The notes: a model not told the origin generated them from the letters alone. Positions 28,901 to 36,612 are shown, counted from the stretch's first letter. The stretch is 64,000 nt of DNA from Methylobacterium sp. W2 (GCF_020662345.1 NZ_VMOA01000002.1:62001-126000), one strand, 5' to 3'. Numbers and translations are program-made.

Positions 28901-29176
28901 TTCCCGTGGGCTCAGGCCGAAGAAGCCCGCGTCGAACGCCTCCATGTCGGGCAGGGCCATGCCGGCCTTGACGTAGCGCGGGTCGCGCAATTGCGTGGCG
29001 GAGACGCCGGAGGCCAGCAGCTCCTCGTCGCTGAACCAATGCGTCGCCTCGCGTCCCGCCTTCAGCAGATCCCAGAGCTCGCCGGTCGTGGCGGCGTCCG
29101 GGAAACGCCCCGCCATGCCGATGATGGCGATCCGGCCGGGTGCATCACCTGCTGTGTCGGGGATCGGCGAAAACAT
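22943..29176 (-). CDS. Type I polyketide synthase module, KS-AT-KR-DH-ACP-TE
   Basis: 2077 residues. The ketosynthase (about 13-430) has Cys186 in TACSTSLVAV and the two histidine motifs EAHGTGTPVGDP and NIGHLDTAAG. The acyltransferase (545-830) has GHSMGEYAAA (near 635) and AAHSRML, in the position that reads HAFH for malonyl or YASH for methylmalonyl; specificity is uncertain. The ketoreductase has GGFGGLG (near 1162) and VDYAAAN. The dehydratase has HVLDGRPILP (near 1385) and HPALTD. The carrier has ELGGFSLL (near 1739), and the thioesterase has GYSGGG (near 1895). There is no enoylreductase, and KR precedes DH. The ATG at 29176 follows GAGGTACGCC; the GTG four codons upstream overlaps that site. 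It lies 34 bases after the NRPS gene. Confidence 0.93.
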   Translation of the reverse strand: MFSPIPDTAGDAPGRIAIIGMAGRFPDAATTGELWDLLKAGREATHWFSDEELLASGVSATQLRDPRYVKAGMALPDMEAFDAGFFGLSPREAAILDPQHRHFLECAWEALEDAGHRPEAFPGPIGVFAGCGMQAYFANNLLTNAELVDQVGLFLLRHTGNDKDFLATRASYLLDLQGPSISVQTACSTSLVAVHFAVQSLLSGECDMALAGGVTIEVPHRQGYRAAEGEILSPDGHCRAFDDEANGTLFGSGVGIVALRRLEDAVAAGDHIYAVICGSAVNNDGSTKAGYLAPSVEGQARAAAEALAVAGIDPGSVSYIEAHGTGTPVGDPIELAALSEAYSVPGRRQFCGIGSLKTNIGHLDTAAGVAGLIKVALAMHHEELPASLNCARPNGRFDFSASPFSVVTTARPWPRTGTPRRAAVNSLGVGGTNAHVILEEAPAVPVPGPARDWQILALSARTAEALDGAKRKWRERLADPASGLTLANAAFTTQAGRRAFPHRCAVIARDHAGVCEILASHTHRRMGLGSAGAGTVGAVFMFPGGGAQYPGMGRDLYRDVPAFREALEACLALLPPDAPDGLRALLLDSEPGDAAAAALLARPRYTIPALFIVEYATARMMLAWNIRPAAVIGHSMGEYAAACIAGVMSLADALSVVVLRGQIFEAAPAGAMLAVSLPSAELRERIGDALDIAAENAATLTVATGSVHEIAALERRLAEDGIEFRRLRIDVAAHSRMLDPFLDRFRARLDSIALRDPTIPFVSNLSGAFVGPGELTRPDYWVSHLRQTVRFGAGVSAILAEPDRALLEIGPGHSLGALARLAEGGSFAPLVIAPTMGQPGDTEPDVCVALTAIGKLWACGYAVDWAVIRGGDDARRVPVPTYAFEKHRHWIAPVRAGTMPVAVEAGADGLQRLDSMENWFSVPQWMLVPVAARAAAPDRTWLVFADASRLSTAILAALENRGARVTVVRPGEAFTVRNRLYQMRPDQPTQYRDLVAALDRDGMAPDHILHLWSMSAPDPSPERPCAEQALGFDSLLALCQAMQYCDVAVPKRLSIVTRESQSPPDHAARHPERATLLGLCRVLPREMPGLATQVIDLGGEDGPSRDEDPVAEAALVLAECDAEHGVDLVAHRGGARWVQRMVPTRIEGPAGLPHRLRRNGVYLVTGGFGGLGLALAGWLARDVTARLVLVGRDASAHVAAIRDLEAEGAEILAVSADVTDRAAMERVIVAARQRFGALHGVFHAAGSIDDGPIMEKTVESSRRVMAPKLAGGLVLDALLPEGSLDLFVVFSSTSAQIGPPGQVDYAAANTALDALAARRGDGLSVAWGIWGDIGMAARIYGGAAMSGTPEGHPLLGVETGRTETVITFQALYDPARMWVLAEHVLDGRPILPGAAYAEIALAAATAGFTSSGVDLRGLTVDLPLVFEPGVKRLVRTTLTARDGGGFALSVESRPLLGEEWVEHARATLWPGSTLPWAVRRVARRAARREGVHALPGLGFPQGETVTFGPRWHTIRWIERGDWEAVAELELAAEFAGDLDGITAHPALTDLATTFGLHLLAPPADDMVYVPTSIERMRIAPGRWPCRIRSHARLTALQHGASARFDVVIGDVNGVPLAVFEGFTLQSVSRAVKSSQAEAHPPSLEARLKAGIMAADAPDLFRRVLDCRGAGIVASSIALSDLRREALAAIRPKPAAAQRAARPASGEPDYASEIERQIGGYWADLLGIPAVRPQDDFFELGGFSLLAVRLFARIRKNHDVDLPIATLFRASTLRQLASLVGGMIAPEPAADGTEGAAASDKVLAMPPVAWSPLVEICRGVPTRAPIFCIHGGQGNVLNFEKLSRRLGRDQPFYGLQARGADGRLAPLESIEEMAASYIAAIREVDAHGPYRIAGYSGGGVIAYEVAQQLTRAGFSIALLVLFDTLSATSAAQHHSTVERLWAVRRWSLGYTLGWPSRLIERRRRAAEFARERFDPNVPIPDMYRAQFIMNAYLVAQSRYTPEPYAGSMLLFRSTDAYVPYLLAGPDLGWGGLVRGGIDIHKIAATHETLFQEPAVDKLAGILRRRLDALMHYPVRKSA

Positions 29177-29210
29177 GGCGTACCTCACGTATTCTCTGGT
29201 GACCGAGGGC

Positions 29211-32200
29211 TCAGGCGACCGTCGCCGGCATCTCCTGGCGGCGTCGGAGCGCCTGCCGCGCCTTGGCCCGGTCGTGTCCCCGGTCCGCCGCCGAGGGACC
29301 GGTGGCGAATCCTCCGAGATGCAGGGAGAGGGTGCGGATCGTGGGGAAGCGGAACAGGTCGGTGATCGCGATCTCGCGGCGGAGTTCCTCGCCGAGACGG
29401 CGCTGGACCTGCACCACGAGGAGGGAGTGACCGCCGAGGTCGAAGAAGTTCTCGTTCGTGGCGACGACCGAGCGACCGAGCGCTTCGCCCCAGATGCCGG
29501 CGATCAGCGCCTCCACCGAACTCATCGGCGCCTCGGGCGATGCCGATTGCGTCTCCGATGACTGATGCGGCGCCGGCAGCGCGCCACGATCGACCTTGCC
29601 GTTCAGGGTCATCGGGAAGGCGGGCAGGACCACGATCGCTGCCGGGACCATGAAGGCGGGCAGCGTCGAGGCGACGGCCTCGCGCAGGGCCTCCGGCCGC
29701 GGGATCGCGCCGTCCCTGGCGGTGACGTAGCCCACCAGGCGCTGGTCGCCGTCGCTATCCTCGCGCGCCACCACGACGGCGGCAGCGATGCCGGGTTGGC
29801 GCGCCAATGCGGCCTCGATCTCGCCCAGCTCGATGCGGTGCCCCCGGACCTTGACCTGGTGATCGAGCCGCCCGAGGAAGATCAGCGCTCCAGAGGCATC
29901 CCGGCGGACGAGGTCGCCCGTCCTGTAGAGCCGTCCCGGGCCGAAGGGATTGGGGACGAACCGCTCCGCCGTGAGCTCCTCGCGGCCGAGATAGCCACGG
30001 GCGAGGCCCTCCCCGCCGATATGGAGTTCGCCCGCCACATAGGCCGGGCACGGGCGCCGGTGCGCGTCGAGCACGTGCAGCGCCGTGTTGGCGATGGGTT
30101 CGCCGAGGGTCACGCCGCGTTCCAAGCCGTCGATCTCGACCACCGCCGACCAGATCGTCGTCTCCGTCGGCCCGTACATGCCGAGGAGCGTGCCGGGCAG
30201 GAGGTCGCGCAGCCGGCCGGCGAGATCCGCGCTCAGGGCCTCGCCGCCCACCATCATGGTTCCGAGTTGCCCCAGGGCGTGGCGGCCCGCCGCATCGGCC
30301 ACCAGCATCCGGGCCATGGAGGGCGTGCACTGGAAGTGGGTGACCCGGTGCCGGACGATGTCCTCGGGCACCGAGGCCGGCACGGTCGCGGTGAGGGTTC
30401 CGGCCAGAACCATCAGGCGTTTCAGGTGTTCGAGATGGTCGAGGGCGAGATCGGTCGGCACCCCGAAATCGACGAGGCAGGCGATCTCGTCGGTCCCGAT
30501 GCGCCGCACCGCCTCCACCATGCCAAGGCAGGATTCCGGGGTGCCAAACAGGCCGCCGGTGCGGTGATAGCGCTCGAAGGCGTGATCCAGCAGCGCGTCG
30601 CGATCGGCGGCCGACAGGTCCCCGGCATCGAGGATGTCGGCCGGCGTGCGGCCGTCGGAGGCCGCGCGCTGGACGAAGGTGGGGAAGGTCCAGGCGGCCT
30701 GCCTGACCAAGTCCATCGCGCTGCCGAGATAGCGCTTCATCGGCTCGCGGACGGTCTCGCGGACCAAATCCTCGTCCTCGCCCACGAAGGTGTGGAGCAT
30801 GAGGGTGACGTGCCCCTCGCCGGCATGGCCGGCCTCCCGCCACGCCATGCGGTATTGCCGGATCTTGTCCGCCAGTTGCTCGAGGGTCTGGCCGAGGAGA
30901 TGGGTGAGGACACCGCATCCCAGACGCCCGGCCTGGACGAAGGTGTCGGGATTGCCGGCCGCCGTGAGCCACATCGGCAGTTCGGGCTGGATCGGCCGGG
31001 GCATCGTGCCGATCTCCACGATCTTGCCCAGCGGGTTGGGGAACGGCAGGCGCTCGCCGCGCCAGAGGCGGCGGATGTCGTCGACCTGCCCCGCCATTCT
31101 CTCCTTGCGCTCGGCGAAGCGCTCGGGCGCCAGGACGAAGTCGTTCGGCTGCCAACCCGACGCGAAGGCAATGCCGGCCCGGCCCTTCGAGAGGTTGTCG
31201 ATCATCGCCCAGTCTTCGGCGACGCGCAGGGGATGGTGGAGCGGCAGGACGCAGCTGCCGGCGCGGATCTTGACGCGCTCGGTGCAGGCGGCGAGGGCGG
31301 CGGCGCTCAGCGCCGCATTGGGGTAGAGGCCGCCGAAAGCGTGGAAATGCCGTTCGGGCGTCCACACCGCCTCGAAGCCGTTGCGGTCGGCAAAGCGCGC
31401 ACCCTCCAGCAGCAGGCGGTACTTGTCCTGCGGGTCCGCCGCGTCGTCGTTCGAGAAGTAGAACAGGCTGAAGCCGGGGCCGGAACTCGGCTCGGAGCGC
31501 TGGCCGTGCAGTACCACTGTGAAGCCGCGCGCCAGGGTCCAGAGGATTTCGAGCACCGAAATGTCGAAGGACAGGCTCGTCGCCGCGAGCCAGATGCCGG
31601 GGGGGTCGTGCGGGATCCGGGCATCCATGCCGGCGCAGAAATTCATCAGGTTGCGATGGGTGATCGCGACGCCCTTGGGCCGGCCGGTGGAACCCGAGGT
31701 GTAGATGACGTAGGCGAGATCTCCCCCGCCGGCGCGGCCGGGCGGCGGCGCGACCTCGCCCTGGGCGTCCGCGGTGTAGAGCACCGTGGTCGAGGCGAAG
31801 GCCAGGCGCTCTTGGAGGGAGCGGCTCGTCAGCAGGACCTCGGCGCCCGAATCCTCGAGCATGTAGGCGAGGCGTTCGCGCGGATACTCGGCATCGAGGG
31901 GCAGGTAGGCCGCACCGGCCTTCAGGGTCGCGAGGACGGCGACGACGAGGTCGGGCACCCGCTCGTGGCAGATGCCGACGATGGTCCCCGGCCCGATTCC
32001 GGCCGCGACGAGGCGGCCGGCAAGTTCCCCGGCGGCGCGGTCGAGGTCGCCGTAGGTGAGGCGGGCTTTGCCGGCGACCACGGCGTCCCGCTGCGGTGAC
32101 GCTGCGGCCCAGGCGGCGATCTCGTCGTGGATGCTGCGATCCTCCGCGAAGGGCGCGGTGGTGGCATTGATCGCCGCCACGATCGCCGCCTCTTCCTCCG

Positions 32201-33845
32201 GCACCAGGGGGAGCGCGCCGAGGCGGATGTCGGGATCGGCCAGGAACGCGCGGAGGAAGGCCGCGAACTGCCCGGCCATGGCTTGCGCGACCGCGACCTC
32301 GAAGGTCCGGCCGCAAATGAGGAGCTCAGCCCGGTCCCCGCTGTCGCTCAGAACCAGCACAAGTTCGGAGCCGGAACGCGCCAGGAGACCCGGCTTTGCA
32401 CCGCCATGGACCATGCCGATCTTGCGCCATCCGACGGCCTTTTCGCGCAAGTCCGACGATGCGACGCGTGGCGGTAGATCGGCGGCCAGAATCCCCCTGT
32501 CGGCGAGGTCCGCGCGCGTTTGTCCGTAGGCGGCCCGCAGCTCCGCGACGGTGCCGTCCCGGTCGACGGCCAGGGTCAGGGGACGGTCCGGCAGGAACCA
32601 CGGCGAAGTCTCGCATACGGAATCGGCGGCGGCTTCGCTGAGCCCCAGCGTGACCCGCGGAGCATCGCAGACGAGGCCGATCCAGGCGACGAAGGCCGCC
32701 GCCGCGTCGTCCGGGTTCGCCGTCCGGGCAAGCGGGACCGAGATGGAATACGGCGCGGCGTCGGACCCGCCGGCCCCGCGACGGGGATAGGGCAGCGTCG
32801 GCGCGGCGACATCGGCCAAGCGCTCGATCCAGAACGCCTCGTGGGCGGCGGCGAGGCGCTGGGCCGCCGTGATCGCCTCGGCGCGCGGCCCTTCGATCTC
32901 GGGCAGGACCGTGCCGACGACGAACATCGCCCCGGCCGGCTCGCCCCGCAGGGTCGTGAGACCGGTAAGGACGATCTCGCGATCCGCCGTCGCGACGGAC
33001 ACGAGGTCGGGCCCCACCCGCGTGATCGTGCCGGGACGGAGGTGACCCGAGGCGGCACCGATCTCCGCGCCCCGGACGAGAACGAGATCCTGCCCGATCA
33101 GGATCTTCGGCCGCGCCAGCGGGTTGGGCACCGGGCCGAAATCGAGGGCGCGGACGAGGGCCGCGATCCTCCCGGCGGGCTGGTGGAAATCCAGGGTCGC
33201 GGCGCGATCCGGGCGCTTCAACCGGCCGTGATAGCTGCGCTCGCCCCGCTGCGGCCTCGCCTCCGCGCGGCCCGAGACGAGCCCATCGAGGAGGGCGGCA
33301 AAGCTCGAGGCGCCGGCCTCGTAGCAGCGGCCGTTGAGGCTGAAGACGGTGTCACCGGGCAGGATGTCGAAATGCTCCTGGGCCAGGATGGCGCCGGTAT
33401 CGATGGTCTCGTCGATCTGGTGCCAGGTCACCGCATGGGAGGTCTCCCCGGCGAGGATCGCCCAGGTCGTGGCATGGAGGCCGGCATGCCTCGGCAGGGG
33501 GCCGTCGTGAAAGTTGATCGCCCGGCGCCGGACCCGGGCGAGGATGGCGGGCGGGATCACATCGAGATTGCCGACGCTGAACAGGAAATCGACCGGTGCC
33601 TGGCCCTGGCCCGCTTTCAGGAACGCGTCCTTCTCGATGAGGGTGAGACCCGCGCGGCGCGCCCAGTCGGCGGCCCGGGAATCTCGCGTCACAACGGCGG
33701 AGATCGCATGTCCCGCGGCCAGGAAGAGCTCCGCGCATCGGATCAGCAATGTCCCATCGCCGATGAAACAGGCGGTGGGTCTCGCATCGTCCTCAGCATG
33801 ATGGGCGACCGTATCGTCCCGAGGACGGTTCCCGATGAATTCCAT
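29211..33845 (-). CDS. NRPS: formyltransferase - partial C - adenylation with embedded luciferase-like monooxygenase - PCP
   Basis: 1544 residues. Residues 24-310 form a methionyl-tRNA-formyltransferase-like domain: Asn111 and His113 in INFHDGPLPRHAG and Asp145 in WHQIDETIDTG match the catalytic N-H-D triad. Residues 335-560 resemble only the second half of a condensation domain and lack HHxxxDG. The adenylation domain begins near 570 (YTSGSTGRPKG at 715-725; LSFDISVLEI near 761). It is interrupted at about 785-1150 by a luciferase-like FMN monooxygenase (MupA/Atu3671 family: SLFYFSNDDA, GFEAVWTPERHFHAFGG, GIAFASGWQPNDF) and resumes at THFQCTPSM with YGPTETT (1224), YRTGD and NGKVDR. The carrier serine is Ser1474 in FFDLGGHSLL. 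Pocket residues read DILQMGMIWK, close to glycine codes. First gene of the operon; GGAG precedes the ATG. Confidence 0.93.
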   Translation of the reverse strand: MEFIGNRPRDDTVAHHAEDDARPTACFIGDGTLLIRCAELFLAAGHAISAVVTRDSRAADWARRAGLTLIEKDAFLKAGQGQAPVDFLFSVGNLDVIPPAILARVRRRAINFHDGPLPRHAGLHATTWAILAGETSHAVTWHQIDETIDTGAILAQEHFDILPGDTVFSLNGRCYEAGASSFAALLDGLVSGRAEARPQRGERSYHGRLKRPDRAATLDFHQPAGRIAALVRALDFGPVPNPLARPKILIGQDLVLVRGAEIGAASGHLRPGTITRVGPDLVSVATADREIVLTGLTTLRGEPAGAMFVVGTVLPEIEGPRAEAITAAQRLAAAHEAFWIERLADVAAPTLPYPRRGAGGSDAAPYSISVPLARTANPDDAAAAFVAWIGLVCDAPRVTLGLSEAAADSVCETSPWFLPDRPLTLAVDRDGTVAELRAAYGQTRADLADRGILAADLPPRVASSDLREKAVGWRKIGMVHGGAKPGLLARSGSELVLVLSDSGDRAELLICGRTFEVAVAQAMAGQFAAFLRAFLADPDIRLGALPLVPEEEAAIVAAINATTAPFAEDRSIHDEIAAWAAASPQRDAVVAGKARLTYGDLDRAAGELAGRLVAAGIGPGTIVGICHERVPDLVVAVLATLKAGAAYLPLDAEYPRERLAYMLEDSGAEVLLTSRSLQERLAFASTTVLYTADAQGEVAPPPGRAGGGDLAYVIYTSGSTGRPKGVAITHRNLMNFCAGMDARIPHDPPGIWLAATSLSFDISVLEILWTLARGFTVVLHGQRSEPSSGPGFSLFYFSNDDAADPQDKYRLLLEGARFADRNGFEAVWTPERHFHAFGGLYPNAALSAAALAACTERVKIRAGSCVLPLHHPLRVAEDWAMIDNLSKGRAGIAFASGWQPNDFVLAPERFAERKERMAGQVDDIRRLWRGERLPFPNPLGKIVEIGTMPRPIQPELPMWLTAAGNPDTFVQAGRLGCGVLTHLLGQTLEQLADKIRQYRMAWREAGHAGEGHVTLMLHTFVGEDEDLVRETVREPMKRYLGSAMDLVRQAAWTFPTFVQRAASDGRTPADILDAGDLSAADRDALLDHAFERYHRTGGLFGTPESCLGMVEAVRRIGTDEIACLVDFGVPTDLALDHLEHLKRLMVLAGTLTATVPASVPEDIVRHRVTHFQCTPSMARMLVADAAGRHALGQLGTMMVGGEALSADLAGRLRDLLPGTLLGMYGPTETTIWSAVVEIDGLERGVTLGEPIANTALHVLDAHRRPCPAYVAGELHIGGEGLARGYLGREELTAERFVPNPFGPGRLYRTGDLVRRDASGALIFLGRLDHQVKVRGHRIELGEIEAALARQPGIAAAVVVAREDSDGDQRLVGYVTARDGAIPRPEALREAVASTLPAFMVPAAIVVLPAFPMTLNGKVDRGALPAPHQSSETQSASPEAPMSSVEALIAGIWGEALGRSVVATNENFFDLGGHSLLVVQVQRRLGEELRREIAITDLFRFPTIRTLSLHLGGFATGPSAADRGHDRAKARQALRRRQEMPATVA

Positions 33846-33886
33846 CTCGACAGGCTCCGGTACCGCTGTACGTCATGGGAATCGAT

Positions 33887-33916
33887 AATTTGAAACAAAA
33901 AACGAGATTTCAAATT
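33887..33916. promoter_or_regulatory. Inverted repeat in the AT-rich region upstream of the NRPS operon
   Basis: AATTTGAAA (33887-33895) and TTTCAAATT (33908-33916) form a perfect 9-base inverted repeat with a 12-base spacer, centred 56 bases upstream of the NRPS start. It lies within a ~250-base AT-rich stretch (about 33870-34130) that contrasts with the GC-rich genes around it. An operator or promoter element is likely, but no known regulator consensus is recognised. Confidence 0.35.
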
Positions 33917-34139
33917 TTACAAATCAGGCAAAAGGCTTGTTTCCCACAAACAACGACATCAATTCCAAGAATATTGTTGAATGAAGATCGGCTATGGGAC
34001 AGCGATCCGGACGGAACCGGTGCCCGAGGTCTTCACCGAAAGGGATGATTGAGACGAACCCAGATCCGCATGACGAACCGAACTCGTTTTCTCGACCTTG
34101 CAAATAAAGAATGCTGCGTTAATCCGCGCATGAGAAGCG

Positions 34140-35396
34140 CTACTTCGGATTACTGAGCTTTTTCCCCGAGGGCGCCCCATTGCCGCGGGCGGATTTCACC
34201 TGCGCCGCCGCCCGGGCCAGGGGTGGCTGCGTGAGTGACGAAACCGGGAGGCGCGAGGCCCGGACCGATTCGTGGGCCTCGCCGTTCGGGCCGGCGCCTC
34301 CGTCATCGGACAGCGCCTTCGCGGCGGGGGAGGACTCCGCCGATGCCGGCGCGGCGGCGTTCGCCTGGGGCCGCCCGTGATTCGGGCGCGGAGACGCGCG
34401 GCGGAGGATTGGGGGCGCCGGCACCGCTTTCGGCTTCGATGGGGCGATGCCCCTCGCATAGGTCAGGGCGTCGAGGGAGGCGAAGGTGGCGCCGCCGAGC
34501 GTCAGCCATCTCGGGCGCAGGTCGCTCGCGGGCGCGCCGTCCACCGGCGCGACCTCCGGGATCTTGGACGCAGCGGCCCGCGCCGCTTCGGATCCGCCCT
34601 CCGCGGCGTCGGTCTTCGCCGCACCGGTTTTTGCGACGTCGAGTGTCGCATCGGCATCGACCGACGCCAGCTCCATCCGCGCCGGGGCATCGCCATCGCG
34701 GGCGAGCCCGATCTCCGCCAGGGCGGTCTCGGCCACCCGGCGTGCCTCATCCGCCAACGTCTGCGCCCGGATCGCCGCATCGGCGCGGGCCTGGAGATCC
34801 GCAGCCTCGGACCGGAGGGTCGAGACCTCCCTGCGGCTGGCCTCGAACTGCCCTTCGAGGCGCTGGAGCGCCTGCTCGCGGTCATCCGCGCGGGCGGACA
34901 GAAGCTGGCGATCGTAGCGTGTCCGCTTCAGGTCGGCCTCCACGGCCTCAAGCGCTTGGCGCCCGTCATCGACCTGCCGGCCCAGAAGGGAACGGGCGAT
35001 CTCGGCCGCGTCCTTCTCCGAGCGAAGCTCCAGGGCGAGGGTCGTGATTCGGTCCTCGGCCTGCTGCAGGGCGGCCCGATACCCGTCCTGGGTCTGGCGC
35101 GCCTCGCGCGCTCCCACGGACCGGGTCGTCTCGACCACGAGGCCGAACACGATCGCACTGAGAATGGAGGTCGTGGCCAGCAGCCAATAGAGGCTGCCCG
35201 AAAACCGGCGCCCCGGCCGATTCGGGGCGACGAGGTCGGCATGGTCGTGTCGGAACGACTCGGCCCACCCCCCACCTGCGGGGAGCGGCGCGCGAACCGA
35301 ATCGACCTGCGCCGGATCGCAGGCGCCGATCGATCTTTTTGAGCCGGCAAAGCTGTTATGAGGGTGCAACCACCTGCCCAACATATCGAATCTCAC
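34140..35396 (-). CDS. Membrane-anchored coiled-coil protein of unknown function
   Basis: 418 residues. I do not recognise a family. A single hydrophobic segment at about 70-90 (YWLLATTSILSAIVFGLVV) is followed by a charged helical coiled-coil region (about 95-235, rich in E, R, A and Q). After this comes an Ala/Pro-rich low-complexity tail with one compact segment (RPRWLTLGGATFASLDALTYARG). The layout suggests an inner-membrane protein with its coiled coil in the periplasm, loosely like the polysaccharide copolymerase architecture but without a Wzz domain or second membrane segment. The start may be 35396 or the ATG at 35384. It lies upstream of the NRPS gene on the same strand, separated by an AT-rich promoter region. 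Confidence 0.7.
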   Translation of the reverse strand: MRFDMLGRWLHPHNSFAGSKRSIGACDPAQVDSVRAPLPAGGGWAESFRHDHADLVAPNRPGRRFSGSLYWLLATTSILSAIVFGLVVETTRSVGAREARQTQDGYRAALQQAEDRITTLALELRSEKDAAEIARSLLGRQVDDGRQALEAVEADLKRTRYDRQLLSARADDREQALQRLEGQFEASRREVSTLRSEAADLQARADAAIRAQTLADEARRVAETALAEIGLARDGDAPARMELASVDADATLDVAKTGAAKTDAAEGGSEAARAAASKIPEVAPVDGAPASDLRPRWLTLGGATFASLDALTYARGIAPSKPKAVPAPPILRRASPRPNHGRPQANAAAPASAESSPAAKALSDDGGAGPNGEAHESVRASRLPVSSLTQPPLARAAAQVKSARGNGAPSGKKLSNPK

Positions 35397-35808
35397 ATCA
35401 CTGCAACTGTATGCCGCCGATTGTACCTCGCGCTGTCAGTCATCGGAGATCGATAGAGACCTACTCCGAACGGACGATCTCGGCGTATGACCGAACCCGA
35501 ACGATCCGAGCGGAATCTATACAGTCGCTGAATTTGAGATGATGCAGGAATCCGCGAGTGCGCCTCTCAATGTTCGCACCTAGAACCACCATAAATTAAC
35601 ATCCGCATAGAGCTTTCGGATGGCCGGGCGAAGTCAGAGACCGCGATCGATCAAATGGGATGACCAAATAAGGATTATCTAACCCATTTTTCATTGACGA
35701 TCAGATTGTTCCAATTCATACCAGACTCTCAATTTAATGTATCGATTTGTACATTACTTGAAGACGGAGCAGTCGATTTATTCGATGCGAATCGGTGGGG
35801 GTCCAGCG
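35397..35808. other. Divergent AT-rich promoter region
   Basis: 412 bases between the coiled-coil gene and a LuxR-type regulator. AT-rich throughout 35570-35780; promoters of both genes must lie here. No gene is supported. Confidence 0.4.
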
Positions 35809-36612
35809 ATGATTCATGTATCCGGAACTGCCTTTCCACGACTCAATGTTGCACCTGCAAAACGTCCGGCAACCGTCATCAGCGGCGGAACGGCGCTCTA
35901 CAGAGAAGGCTTACGCTACATCTTGATAAAGAGCGGCTTCGACGTGATTTCCACGACGGGAAGCCTCGATCAGGTCCAGGATTTTACTGAAACATTTGAT
36001 TCTAATTTGATTGTTATCATAAGTATCCACCCGACGGTGGACGCGCCGACCGAAGAGATCATCAACGCTCGTCTTCGTTTTCCGAAGAGCTTCATCATCT
36101 GCATCTGCGCGACCTGCGAAGCCGAGCATGTGGCACCGATGCTGGAATGCGGCGCGGCGGCCATCCTTCTGTCCAGCGCCGGTTCGGATACGCTGGTGCA
36201 GGCCCTGGAACTGATCCTGCTCGATCACTGCGTCGTGCCGCACCTGTCGATTCGCGCGCATGTGAAGACCGAGCCGTGCGAGGAGGCGGATCAGGCACCG
36301 GCACCCATCAGCGAGGATCGGCCTCCCTCGGACGATCAGACGTTCCAGCTCTCGGAGCGGGAACTCAGCATCATCGCCTGCCTGATCAAGGGCGATTCGA
36401 ACCGCACGATCGCCGAGCGCCTATCCATTGCCGAGGGACGCGTGAAAGGTAACGTCAAAGCGATCCTCCGAAAGATCAATGTCCGAAACAGAACACAGGC
36501 CGCGCTCTGGGGTATCAAATACTGCAACGCCGGGGACCGGAGCAGTCTGGTCGCGCATCATCCGGGTGTGGCATCCCTGAACGACGTGCTCGAAGAGATG
36601 GCGACCGTCTAA
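35809..36612 (+). CDS. NarL/LuxR-type regulator with degenerate receiver domain
   Basis: 267 residues. The C-terminal helix-turn-helix is clear (LSERELSIIACLIKGDSNRTIAERLSI, then VKGNVKAILRKINVRNRTQAA). The N-terminal ~120 residues follow a receiver-like alternating pattern (ATVISGGTALYREGLRYIL, LIVIISIHPTVDAP, FIICICATCEAEH), but the acidic pocket is replaced by SGG and the phospho-accepting Asp after the third strand is Ser. It is thus probably not controlled by phosphorylation. I chose 35809 because GGGGGTCCAGCG lies directly upstream; earlier ATGs at 35737 and 35785 lack such a site. It is a paralogue of the protein at 48146-48931. Both flank the second EPS gene block and may regulate it (inference). 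Confidence 0.85.
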   Translation: MIHVSGTAFPRLNVAPAKRPATVISGGTALYREGLRYILIKSGFDVISTTGSLDQVQDFTETFDSNLIVIISIHPTVDAPTEEIINARLRFPKSFIICICATCEAEHVAPMLECGAAAILLSSAGSDTLVQALELILLDHCVVPHLSIRAHVKTEPCEEADQAPAPISEDRPPSDDQTFQLSERELSIIACLIKGDSNRTIAERLSIAEGRVKGNVKAILRKINVRNRTQAALWGIKYCNAGDRSSLVAHHPGVASLNDVLEEMATV

